The translations under genes were made by a program, and so were the position numbers. From positions 1 through 64,000 of the forward strand of contig JAFTGH010000001.1 in NCBI GenBank assembly GCA_017458005.1: a stretch of 64,000 nucleotides of DNA, in the 5' to 3' direction. This DNA is from Prevotella sp. (lineage in GTDB: Bacteria; Bacteroidota; Bacteroidia; Bacteroidales; Bacteroidaceae). The notes under the pieces are model-generated. The model worked only from the letters and a program-made list of their open reading frames with translations, searched no databases and was not told the DNA's origin. Shown one piece after another: positions 7,753 to 14,938 of the stretch; position 1 is the stretch's first letter; every line of letters begins with the position of its first letter.

Positions 7753-8076
7753 AAAAAAACATGCACCTCAGACCCAATAGTGCTTCTAACATTCATTGTT
7801 AAGACATATAAAGAAGTGAGGTCTATTTCCACTCACTTCCTCGATGGCCTTCGACTGCCCTATAACAAAATGAGAGAAACACGACCTCACTTTGACTGTT
7901 ATATCGCAGTTACCTTGATATTAACGAGCCAAAGGAGAGCGTCTTTCTTCTTATTCCTTTGTTATAGTAAGCACTGAGTGCTTAACTGCTGAGAGTTGTC
8001 GAAGTTCTCGAGTCGGAATAAGCGAAACGCTTCCTATCTATGTCTGCCACTCTATTTGAATGGCTCTGCAAAGGTA
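7753..8076 (-). promoter_or_regulatory. Long structured 5' leader and promoter of the zinc-ribbon operon
   Basis: The only promoter-like box before the operon is TACCTTTGC on the minus strand (plus 8068-8076), giving a leader of about 300 bases. The leader RNA can form small perfect hairpins (AAGCG-AAA-CGCTT near 8030; AGCACT-G-AGTGCT near 7970). Nearer the gene, the segment GACCTCACTTC (plus 7813-7823) can pair with GAAGTGAG (plus 7832-7839) to form a local hairpin, or with AAGTGAGGTC (plus 7883-7892) over 10 bp. The two pairings exclude each other, as in attenuators. I see no gene in this stretch. Confidence 0.45.
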
Positions 8077-8140
8077 CGGAATATTTCTCGAAAGACGCTC
8101 TGAAAGGGTAGATTATTAACAAACTATAATCAAAACCGCC

Positions 8141-8779
8141 CTAAAAGTTGAGCATATCATATGTTTGCATTAGTTCTTCTTGTCGTATGCCCAAATATAC
8201 TTTCGTAATACGTGGTGAACTGTGATTGAACAACTCACTAAGCCTCATGAGGGCTATTGCTGCATCATTCCCTGCGCTCTCATAAACCTTTCGCCCGAAG
8301 GTCTTGCGCATTGAATGTGTGCTGAAATGCTCGACCTTCAGATGGTACTTTGACTTGATTTCCTTAAACAGCACATTAATCCTCTGTGTGCTATACACAA
8401 CCTTTTTCTGTGAGAGGAAACACCTTTGATTGTCATTTGTGATATTCAGGGCATCGTGGCAGTCCTTAATATGCTTCTGAAAGTCCTTATTGATTTTTAC
8501 TTCACGCCGCTTGCCCGTCTTTTTCTCATTGAGTACAAATCTGTCTGACTCCAACAGCATAGACCACGTAAGAGTTAAGAGGTCGCTAATACGTAGCCCG
8601 AAGAATGAGCCGCAACCGATTAAAAGACTCATACGGTAATCTCCATCGCGGTACAATCTGCGAATGAGAGAAAGCATACTATCCCACTCCATATAATCAC
8701 TTGTCCGATACTGATTTCTCGCTGCCATAATATTCGATTTTATATAGTTCCTATTGTTTTTGATTGATATTTCCGTCAA
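8141..8779 (-). CDS. Minimal tyrosine recombinase (catalytic domain only)
   Basis: 212 residues holding only the catalytic half of a tyrosine recombinase: arginine in FFGLRISDLLTL, lysine region EKKTGKRREVKI, HxxR box HSMRKTFG, then LFNHSSPRITKVYLG with the likely nucleophile tyrosine. The core-binding and arm-binding domains present in the integrase at 1761 are missing; only about 40 residues precede the domain. Such short recombinases are common in Bacteroidota mobile elements, where they may assist excision or act on other sites. A later start at MAARNQ (8728) is possible. Confidence 0.82.
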   Translation of the reverse strand: MTEISIKNNRNYIKSNIMAARNQYRTSDYMEWDSMLSLIRRLYRDGDYRMSLLIGCGSFFGLRISDLLTLTWSMLLESDRFVLNEKKTGKRREVKINKDFQKHIKDCHDALNITNDNQRCFLSQKKVVYSTQRINVLFKEIKSKYHLKVEHFSTHSMRKTFGRKVYESAGNDAAIALMRLSELFNHSSPRITKVYLGIRQEELMQTYDMLNF

Positions 8780-8818
8780 GTTCTTGCACTTGTCTTGATT
8801 TTATTGGCTTTATTCAGT

Positions 8819-9214
8819 TTAGAAAGAAAATGAATATTCTGCTTTGACCCTCTTTTCGTAGTCTGCTGTCCGCTCGACATAGGTATCAATGACATCTACC
8901 AACATATCAAAGAAAATATCATTGGCTGTTGCAACCACCTTGTTTGCCTTGATAAACGAGACATCAAACAAATCATGCCCTTCGTTGTATACCACCTCGA
9001 CCACGCCACGAAACTTATCGCCTTGCACACGAAAGCGCAAACCATTCTCTACTGCCATCGGCTTATGAAAGCCCCACGACCACACCACCATTAACTGAGT
9101 TTTCAAAATCTGCATGATATACTTTGCCATTTCCATATTGCTTGCCGTTTTAAGTGTTATTGAATTGGGATGGGGATTTCTCCCCAATTCCCTTTTAGTT
9201 CTCAATAGTTCCAA
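8819..9214 (-). CDS. Hypothetical mobile-element protein (131 aa)
   Basis: I do not recognise a family. The middle (GLRFRVQGDKFRGVVEVVYN) looks like paired beta strands, and the C-terminus is a long helix (FFDMLVDVIDTYVERTADYEKRV). No signal peptide or membrane helix. Its ATG overlaps the end of the WYL_2-like gene by 20 bases, so the two are probably co-translated. An internal start at MEMAKYIM cannot be excluded. Confidence 0.65.
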   Translation of the reverse strand: MELLRTKRELGRNPHPNSITLKTASNMEMAKYIMQILKTQLMVVWSWGFHKPMAVENGLRFRVQGDKFRGVVEVVYNEGHDLFDVSFIKANKVVATANDIFFDMLVDVIDTYVERTADYEKRVKAEYSFSF

Positions 9215-9539
9215 TGAAACGTTCCTCTTTGAAACCTCGCCATGCCATTTTTTCTAAATCAAGATAGGCAAACATTCCGTAGAATCTTTTGGGGATGCCA
9301 TTGCCATTCACATTAGCCTTGACAGCCTCGCTTTGCAGCGTTCCTACTGCTACACGAACATCACCATTGAGTTTCATGTAAGCGAATCTAACGCACTCCC
9401 CACGCATCATGCGTTTCTTCATTGTTTCCAACTCAACAGCCTTTGAGGTGGCTGTCAACATATCGCTGTTGCTCATTATCACGTTCTTAACTGAGAAACG
9501 TGCAATCTCGTTAGTGCTTACTGCTGCTATCTGCTTCAT
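9195..9539 (-). CDS. WYL_2-like (DUF2693) SH3-fold protein (114 aa)
   Basis: After a helical N-terminus (about 1-45), the sequence reads CVRFAYMKLNGDVRVAVGTL and later FAYLDLEKMAWRGFKEERF, the two conserved strand pairs of the small SH3/Sm-like family WYL_2 (formerly DUF2693). Members occur mainly in Bacteroidota plasmids, phages and integrative elements, usually next to other small proteins as here. The fold suggests nucleic-acid or ligand binding; no specific job is known. Confidence 0.75.
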   Translation of the reverse strand: MKQIAAVSTNEIARFSVKNVIMSNSDMLTATSKAVELETMKKRMMRGECVRFAYMKLNGDVRVAVGTLQSEAVKANVNGNGIPKRFYGMFAYLDLEKMAWRGFKEERFIGTIEN

Positions 9540-9578
9540 ATCTCTGTCTCCTATATGATTAAATGGTTAAACTTCTTA

Positions 9579-9896
9579 TTATGCTGCCATTGCGTACTGA
9601 GGCTGAATAATTGCCATCAGTTGTGCCTTCGTTGCCTCAAACTCTGCCTTTGCCTTTTCGTTGGCACTCCACATCGTAGCGTGAACGTAATAATAAGTGG
9701 CAGTCCAAAGGTCTCTGAGAGCCTTTGCAATGGCTTTGTCGCTAATGGATGCAACCAACTCCACAAATGCCCTCATGCTGCCACAAGCATAGTCATATGC
9801 AGGGTGTGTGTAGTCGCTCATGCACCAATACCAATCCTGACCTTTAAGGATTTCAAGAGCCTTTTCTATTTTTTGTGAAGTCGTTGTCGTTGCCAT
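9579..9896 (-). CDS. Hypothetical helical protein (105 aa)
   Basis: The start is placed at MATTTTSQK (9896), since the reading frame upstream runs through the promoter region. The protein is mostly helical and rich in Ala, Tyr and Trp, with a DWYWCMSDYTHPAYDYAC segment near the N-terminus (residues 21-38). I cannot assign a family. It is the first gene of a minus-strand group (9579, 9195, 8819) and is divergent from the ribbon-helix-helix gene at 10073. Confidence 0.7.
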   Translation of the reverse strand: MATTTTSQKIEKALEILKGQDWYWCMSDYTHPAYDYACGSMRAFVELVASISDKAIAKALRDLWTATYYYVHATMWSANEKAKAEFEATKAQLMAIIQPQYAMAA

Positions 9897-9941
9897 ATCT
9901 TTTGAAATTTTATTTGTTATTACTTTGTTTCTTTTGACAAT

Positions 9942-10055
9942 GCAAAGGTACGAAAAATTATTGAAAGAAGTATATACTTTAATCAGAATTTGTTCCGCTT
10001 TAGTGTTATTTAACTTTTGATTTAAGTATATACCAAAATATTCGCGTATCTTTGC
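9942..10055. promoter_or_regulatory. Divergent promoters with a repeated AAGTATATAC operator candidate
   Basis: Minus-strand box TACCTTTGC (plus 9942-9950) faces left and plus-strand box TATCTTTGC (10047-10055) faces right. Between them a perfect palindrome AAGTATATACTT lies at 9968-9979, and its first ten bases recur at 10024-10033, in each case 15-30 bases upstream of a -7 box. Such paired sites suit a dimeric ribbon-helix-helix repressor, and one is encoded just to the right. Confidence 0.55.
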
Positions 10056-10072
10056 ACTTAAAAACTGAAAAC

Positions 10073-10273
10073 ATGGAAGAAATAAAGAAGCAAAGAGGTG
10101 GGAAAAGAGAGGGGGCAGGCCGTAAGGCTGTCGGTCTTTCCACCACCGCAATGAGCCTAAAATTGGATAATGAATTGTATGCAGCCCTAAACAGTCATGG
10201 GCTAAATAAAAACAGATACATCAATAATGCTGTTAGGGATGCAATGGTTAGGGATGGCTACTTGACAAAATAG
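10073..10273 (+). CDS. Ribbon-helix-helix type small DNA-binding protein (66 aa)
   Basis: The ATG at 10073 is the natural start, 18 bases past the -7 box. The basic N-terminal tail (RGGKREGAGRKAVG) followed by TTAMSLKLDNELYAALNSHG and NKNRYINNAVRDAMV fits an Arc/MetJ/CopG-like strand-helix-helix protein, as found in many Bacteroidota mobile elements. It probably binds DNA as a dimer and represses its own divergent promoter region, where a repeated palindrome is present. The binding role is inferred from fold and context. Confidence 0.75.
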   Translation: MEEIKKQRGGKREGAGRKAVGLSTTAMSLKLDNELYAALNSHGLNKNRYINNAVRDAMVRDGYLTK

Positions 10274-10296
10274 CCACGCCCCAACTTGCCATTAGG

Positions 10297-10557
10297 TTAG
10301 GTAAACGCTAAATACATATAGCCACCTCTATCACAATACACGAAACACGCCAATCTTGAACGTGTGCATATGTCATTTGTACGCTCGTCTGTTCGATTCA
10401 GATGGATGCTATAATCAGCATCCGTCCACTCTCCTAAAATCTGCTTACTCACTCTGACAATCACCCCACCAAAATCAAGTGGGATGGTTGCCTTGTAAGG
10501 GTGCTTTTCGCACTCATTGATTACTGTCTGTAATCGCTTGTAAAAACTTTCGCTCAT
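10297..10557 (-). CDS. Hypothetical protein (86 aa)
   Basis: Mixed alpha/beta protein: an N-terminal helix (FYKRLQTVINECEKHP), then strand-rich sequence. No signal, membrane helix or known motif. It starts 4 bases after the stop of the gene at 10562 and is probably translated from the same mRNA. The call rests on tight spacing and on plausible amino acid use only. Confidence 0.55.
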   Translation of the reverse strand: MSESFYKRLQTVINECEKHPYKATIPLDFGGVIVRVSKQILGEWTDADYSIHLNRTDERTNDICTRSRLACFVYCDRGGYMYLAFT

Positions 10558-10561
10558 GTTC

Positions 10562-11218
10562 CTATGCTGCTACATATCTATTCCCCAATGAGTCAAAAGC
10601 AAGATTGTCAAGTTGTCCGTTGAGAAAATCGGATATTTCTATCTGTTTACCCTTTGCCATTTCCTCTGTAATGAATGTATTGTAGACAACTGTCCTTTCG
10701 TCTATACGCTGCCCCAACAAGATGCCTTTGTCCGTCCTTCCAAATTCGCCATTTATATACTTTGTGTTGTATTGCTCATATGGTAAGGCTATGGAATTTT
10801 CCTTAAAGAACTTCAAAATATGTACTTCCGTAATTCTATCTGTATAGCCATATAGACGTTCATAATAACGCTCTAAAAGATGCCACGAATAGAAACTGAC
10901 GCTTTGCCCATTACAATCCACTCGCGCATAGTATAACTTCTTTCCTATCCGAAATGAGGTAAAGGCGAAGAAACACATTCCGTACTTCTTAAAGTCCGCT
11001 TTACCATATGAAAAAGGAATGAGAATGAAGCGATTTTTGCGTTTAGAAATGATTTCATGATGTTTGAAATAAATCGTTTCGTTTTTGTTGCTCTTAATGA
11101 TAAATTTACGATACTTATTATCTGCAAGGATTTTTAATACCTTTGGCAGAACGCCAAACAGCCAATCATTTAAGATTTCTTTCCGTATCTCGGAAAATGT
11201 CATTGTATCAACAATCAT
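10562..11218 (-). CDS. Hypothetical mobile-element protein (218 aa)
   Basis: A soluble, basic and aromatic-rich protein of unknown family. It contains alternating strands with many Tyr, Phe and Lys (for example IPFSYGKADFKKYGMCFFAF) and a region YSWHLLERYYERLYGY, a pattern that could suit nucleic-acid binding, but no active-site motif is evident. No signal peptide. It is the first gene of a two-gene unit with the 86-aa protein. The A+T-rich composition and island position suggest recent transfer. Confidence 0.65.
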   Translation of the reverse strand: MIVDTMTFSEIRKEILNDWLFGVLPKVLKILADNKYRKFIIKSNKNETIYFKHHEIISKRKNRFILIPFSYGKADFKKYGMCFFAFTSFRIGKKLYYARVDCNGQSVSFYSWHLLERYYERLYGYTDRITEVHILKFFKENSIALPYEQYNTKYINGEFGRTDKGILLGQRIDERTVVYNTFITEEMAKGKQIEISDFLNGQLDNLAFDSLGNRYVAA

Positions 11219-11324
11219 TTTGTTTTGTTTCTATTGTCAATTTCGGTAATAGTTTATTGATTAAATTGTCATTTGATTGGATGCCCTTATGAGAAAATTG
11301 CCATAAGGGGTTATCCGTTAATAT

Positions 11325-11900
11325 TTATCTCTCGAATTTTTCACGTTCACTTGTTGGATATATCTCAAGGAAGCCGTCATAGTCTTGCCACATCCAAAAC
11401 CTCGTATCTGCCAATTTGCAATTTTGTGAAACATAGTCCAACAAGTCCATTGCATCCTTATCGTCATCGTAGTGCTTTTCAAGATATTTACGTATGTCGA
11501 CCTTGTGAAGTCCGCCCTCAATAATCGTCTTATCAATAGTCTCAACTATATCTAAGGCTAAATCATAAAAAGCACCCTTAGAAATCTGAACAGCAAGGCT
11601 CTCTTCTCCAACATTCACGTCCTCAACATGTATTGTAAAATCATCCCATTCCTCCAAAAGTGCATTGAGTTCATTAATGATATCTTCGGTATAAACCATT
11701 TGGAAGAAATCTTGATAATTGAGCCTTTCAACGTCAATTCTAATAATTTGCCGACAACTGAAACCATCTTCTAACCTATGCTCAAAAGTCGTATCTTTGA
11801 CCCAACACCTAATTTGGTCTAAAATCTCATCGAAGCACGACTCCAACTCAAGTTCAATGTAGTCTGTATTCAGACAATCTTCTACTAATAATTTTTTCAT
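11325..11900 (-). CDS. Acidic hypothetical protein (191 aa)
   Basis: Very rich in Asp and Glu across its length (for example ELELESCFDEILDQIRCWV, LLEEWDDFTIHVEDV, KHYDDDKDAMDLLDYV), with a few tryptophans near the C-terminus. No signal peptide or membrane segment. Strongly acidic small proteins on mobile elements are sometimes DNA mimics or inhibitors of nucleic-acid-binding host systems, but nothing in the sequence proves this. It is transcribed alone, preceded by a leader of about 290 bases. Confidence 0.65.
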   Translation of the reverse strand: MKKLLVEDCLNTDYIELELESCFDEILDQIRCWVKDTTFEHRLEDGFSCRQIIRIDVERLNYQDFFQMVYTEDIINELNALLEEWDDFTIHVEDVNVGEESLAVQISKGAFYDLALDIVETIDKTIIEGGLHKVDIRKYLEKHYDDDKDAMDLLDYVSQNCKLADTRFWMWQDYDGFLEIYPTSEREKFER

Positions 11901-12399
11901 TTTATGATTTTATTTTTTTAATTAATACTCTTTCTAATGGCATAGCATCAGCAGGCAGGGGTTCCTACGCCCTGTTTTACCGCCAACGGGGATTAGACAC
12001 AATCAGCCATACAGGGATGCCACTCCTGCGAACTGATGAAGAATTGTTATGGGAATGCCGTTTTGCTTGCGTCCAATTTGCAAGCCGTGATATGAAGCAA
12101 CGTTTTCGGCTCGTTTGCTGCCCCCGACTATATTTTTTGTCGGGTCTCGCAGGGGTTTATTGCGCCCTGTGGTGTCTCACTGCCACCAACTGTAGTACAA
12201 AGGTAGAAAATATATTTGAAATAAACGAATTTTTCGAGTTAAAGAATGTTATGCGCCCGAATATTTCTCCGATTAAATCCTAATCTATTTTTAATCGCCA
12301 TTTTAGCCTCGCGCGTACATTATTATATAACGTAATCACCCGTCTAAATACGTACCGTTAGGGAAAGGGGGACGGGCGCAACTTTGGGGGATAGGGTTG
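11901..12399 (-). promoter_or_regulatory. Gene-free 0.5-kb stretch with a long structured leader
   Basis: No convincing gene. A minus-strand promoter-like box TACCTTTGT lies near 12192-12200, so the transcript of the acidic protein gene would carry a leader of about 290 bases. In that RNA, CCCGAC and GTCGGG around 12120-12140 form a hairpin set inside a CTGC/GCAG stem, and several G- and C-rich runs follow. Beyond the promoter (12280-12399) is A+T-rich sequence followed by a GGGAAAGGGGGACGGG run. Replication origin, regulatory RNA or attenuator are all possible; I cannot decide between them. Confidence 0.35.
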
Positions 12400-13578
12400 T
12401 TAATACATAATGTCACCCTTCGCTTTGTTTATCCTTACAAGTTCCTCGAATGATATTTCGTCTTGTCCCTGTTCCTGTTCGGGAAACAGGAGTTTGTCTG
12501 TAAACTCGTTATCAGCGTCCATTTTGTCCCTGTCGTTCACGGGTGCTGCTGTATTAGGCTGCTGTCTGATATTGACGTTACGCCCTGCCTTGACTGCTTT
12601 TTCGGTATCTAACTTCGTTTGACGTTCCTGTTCCATTCTCTCGCCTCGCTTGAAATACTCTCTCTTTGCCTTTTCTAAGCCGTCCACACGCTTTGCCCAA
12701 TCCTCGACCCACTTACGTTGCTTGTCGCTGAGAGGCAATTTATACAGATACTCAATATCCCTGCGGATTGCTTCAATTTTTGAGGTTACGCCTTGCTCTT
12801 TCTCACACTTGTAGCACCTGTCAAGTAGCCCTTCAATGCGTTCTTTTTTAATGCTGAACTTATCATTTGTTGCCGTGTCGACTTTCTGTACGCTGCCCCC
12901 TGTATGTGTATCTTCAAATTGAATATCAGATTTATCGTCGCTATCAATTGCTATCAGTGTATTGGTGTCTGTGGTCTGCTGTGTCATTTCCCTTCTATCA
13001 ATGATACGCTCTTTTTCTTTTTCTATATCTATATCTTGGGTGTCAATAGGGGTGTCAATGGTGGTTGCTTTAGTCAGGGTGTTAGGATTAGACACCAAGA
13101 ATGTCCTTAGTTCTTTCACCTCTTGCCTTAGTTCTTTCACCTCTTGCCTTAGTTCTCTTACTTCGTGGAATGCCCTACCCAATAGTTCGGTATCAATAGG
13201 GGTATCTACAAGGGTGTCAATAGGGGTATCTGTCTGCTCACAGAAATGTATCTGCCTTAGAATATCTTCTTTGAGCCAATATTTTGACGCTTGCTTATCA
13301 CCTACCGTCTGATTACCTCTTTCGGTCTTAACAATTCCACTTACGACCAACATTCTAACTCCACGGTGGAGGCTTGATAGTGAAATTCCCGTGTCGTTTA
13401 CCATGTCAGTATTAGACCGATACACATAGCCTGTTCTCTGCGCTTTTTTCGTACCATACCAATAAATGATATTAGCCAATACCAACTGTGCCGTTTCGTT
13501 CAACTGTGGAAGTCCTTTAATTGTCGTTAACAGAGAAACTAATTCCTTTTGCTCTGCTGAATAAACTAATTTACTCAT
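12400..13578 (-). CDS. Winged-helix / helix-turn-helix protein, putative replication initiator (392 aa)
   Basis: The N-terminal 115 residues read as a winged helix of the type in plasmid and phage initiators (LVLANIIYWYG, SNTDMVNDTGISLSSLHRGVRMLVVSGIVKTER). Then come a short DTPIDT repeat, a heptad coiled coil (RELRQEVKELRQEV, about 165-185), an acidic Thr-rich linker and a charged helical C-terminus. I chose MSKLVYSAEQ (13578) because a GAGAGAGA stretch lies just before it. A longer form starting at 13716 (438 aa) is possible, as a -7 box sits directly before that ATG. The initiator role is inferred from fold and mobile-element context; a transcription regulator is the alternative. Confidence 0.65.
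   Translation of the reverse strand: MSKLVYSAEQKELVSLLTTIKGLPQLNETAQLVLANIIYWYGTKKAQRTGYVYRSNTDMVNDTGISLSSLHRGVRMLVVSGIVKTERGNQTVGDKQASKYWLKEDILRQIHFCEQTDTPIDTLVDTPIDTELLGRAFHEVRELRQEVKELRQEVKELRTFLVSNPNTLTKATTIDTPIDTQDIDIEKEKERIIDRREMTQQTTDTNTLIAIDSDDKSDIQFEDTHTGGSVQKVDTATNDKFSIKKERIEGLLDRCYKCEKEQGVTSKIEAIRRDIEYLYKLPLSDKQRKWVEDWAKRVDGLEKAKREYFKRGERMEQERQTKLDTEKAVKAGRNVNIRQQPNTAAPVNDRDKMDADNEFTDKLLFPEQEQGQDEISFEELVRINKAKGDIMY
13105..13167. repeat. Three tandem 21-bp repeats coding for a coiled coil
   Basis: Two identical 21-base units (13105-13125, 13126-13146) and a diverged third (13147-13167) lie inside the winged-helix gene. Each encodes one heptad of the type VKELRQE. Units of a multiple of three can be gained or lost without breaking the frame, so the coiled-coil length may vary between strains. 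Confidence 0.8.
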
Positions 13579-13724
13579 TCTCTCTCGTTCAAAAAATCTT
13601 TTATATTGTGTTATCCTCAATAAGTCTATCTCTTTCTGTTCTTTTGAAATTGTTGTTGGGGACGGTTGAACAAAAGAGAAAAGACCGTCGCCCCAAACAC
13701 AACTAAAAACTTGCATCGATTATG

Positions 13725-13733
13725 GCAAATATA
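13725..13733 (-). promoter_or_regulatory. -7 box upstream of the putative initiator gene
   Basis: TATATTTGC on the minus strand (plus 13725-13733). Transcription would start near 13717, just before an in-frame ATG at 13716, or give a leader of about 140 bases for the ATG at 13578. The stretch from 13734 to 13927 holds no gene that I can support. Confidence 0.5.
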
Positions 13734-13927
13734 CTATTTTATGAGGATATTGCAAAATAAAATCGTCGTTCTTTAGACTCTTTAACACTTCGGGATGGAT
13801 GCAAAACCGTTCTATAGTCATATGTTGAAACAAGTGTTGCACCACAATGTTTAATTTCAAAATATCACAAAATCAGCAACTTGCAACAATCCTGTTTGTC
13901 AAAAACCGTGCTGAAAGCGTCATATGA

Positions 13928-14092
13928 CTACGGCAACACACCACGCCAATATTTGAGCATTGAGTCCTGTATCTTCTTCTTTGTTTCGTCAGTTTGTTTC
14001 TTTCCGTACATCGGGTTTTTCTTTCCCTGCTTGGCGAGGCTCATCTTGAACTTTGTCGCCGTCGATAATCGTCTGCTAAATCTTCTTGCCAT
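13928..14092 (-). CDS. NUMOD3-like small basic protein (54 aa)
   Basis: A short open frame with start at 14092 and stop at 13928 encodes a very basic protein whose centre reads KMSLAKQGKKNPMYGKKQ, then TDETKKKIQDSM and KYW. This is the NUMOD3 pattern (a nuclease-associated DNA-binding module found beside GIY-YIG and HNH homing endonucleases; family core S..KKG.KNPMYGK). Here it stands alone without a nuclease. Stand-alone copies are seen on Bacteroidota mobile elements and may bind DNA. Coding identity rests on this motif; there is no clear ribosome-binding site. Confidence 0.72.
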   Translation of the reverse strand: MARRFSRRLSTATKFKMSLAKQGKKNPMYGKKQTDETKKKIQDSMLKYWRGVLP

Positions 14093-14249
14093 TGGTTATG
14101 AACTATTATGAACTACCAATAAATATCAGCCTTTTGGAGATTTGGAGATTTTGTATACAAAATTTTTCTTCCACGCCAATCCCATAGTTCACAATAGGTC
14201 ATTGTAGCAGGGCTAAATCTGAGACACGGGTTACAAACCTTGCTTGCGG

Positions 14250-14846
14250 TCAATCCGTAATAGGCTCAACACGGTGTAGGGGATTCTTGAGAAAATTCAT
14301 GAGGTCAGTTTGGGTGTACCAAATCTTATCTCCAACTTTTGTGTAGCCTAATTCGTAGTTCGCCCTGTACTTGCTTAATGTGCTTTCTTTCACATTCAAG
14401 ATGCTCATTAAGTCTTTGCTTGTGTAAACAGGCTCGGCAACGTCTTTCACAACTTGCGGAATAGGACGGAGAGTATTAACGAATTGCGATTTTGCAAGTA
14501 TTTGGAGAATATCTAATACATAAATGATATGTTGCTCTCTGTAATATAGAGTTCCACTCACAAACACTAAATCGCTGCTATTGACAGACATTAATTTCTG
14601 TACTGCCCCCCAATCTACACCAAACAAATCTTGCACCCATTTTGCACTGAGCAAATTTGTATATTGCCATGAGAACGTTATGGGATTGCCATTTGCATCC
14701 GTATCATTGTCGCACTGAGTATCGTAAATGAGTTCTTGAGGCTCATTTTCGCTCCAATCACCTTTGAGTTTACGCTTTTCTTTGTTAGCCTCAACTAAGG
14801 ATTTGTACCTGGTCCAAATGCTATATTCAAAATTTGCTTTGTTCAT
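14250..14846 (-). CDS. Excisionase-like helix-turn-helix protein (198 aa)
   Basis: Start taken at MNKANFEY (14846), 15 bases after a minus-strand -7 box; the longer frame would cross the promoter. The C-terminal 60 residues (VYTSKDLMSILNVKESTLSKYR, then YTKVGDKIWYTQTDLMNFL) form a MerR/excisionase-type winged helix (HTH_17). The N-terminal 130 residues are unassigned. Such proteins near the end of an integrative element often act with the recombinase to direct excision or control element genes. It is the last island gene on the right. Confidence 0.72.
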   Translation of the reverse strand: MNKANFEYSIWTRYKSLVEANKEKRKLKGDWSENEPQELIYDTQCDNDTDANGNPITFSWQYTNLLSAKWVQDLFGVDWGAVQKLMSVNSSDLVFVSGTLYYREQHIIYVLDILQILAKSQFVNTLRPIPQVVKDVAEPVYTSKDLMSILNVKESTLSKYRANYELGYTKVGDKIWYTQTDLMNFLKNPLHRVEPITD

Positions 14847-14860
14847 ATCCACATTTTTGT

Positions 14861-14900
14861 GCAAAGGTACAAAAAATCGGTGAAATCTTCGTATCTTTGC
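14861..14900. promoter_or_regulatory. Back-to-back promoters at the right end of the island
   Basis: Minus-strand TACCTTTGC (plus 14861-14869) serves the excisionase-like gene; plus-strand TATCTTTGC (14892-14900) serves the uracil-DNA glycosylase gene. Only 22 bases separate the boxes. A second plus-strand box, TAACTTTGT near 14946-14955, lies inside the longest frame of the glycosylase gene. The island edge probably falls in or near this stretch. Confidence 0.6.
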
Positions 14901-14938
14901 ACCGCAATAACATGGTTTAACCCTTTTTTTAACGTAAA

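Noticed and set aside
12017..12283. An 88-codon plus-strand frame in the gene-free stretch
   Set aside because: No promoter or motif, composition unlike a protein, and it is antisense to the probable leader of the acidic protein gene.
1722..14901. CTTTGCACCG at both island ends as an attachment core
   Set aside because: The shared ten bases are the common -7 promoter motif and recur at many promoters, so they are not evidence of an attachment site.
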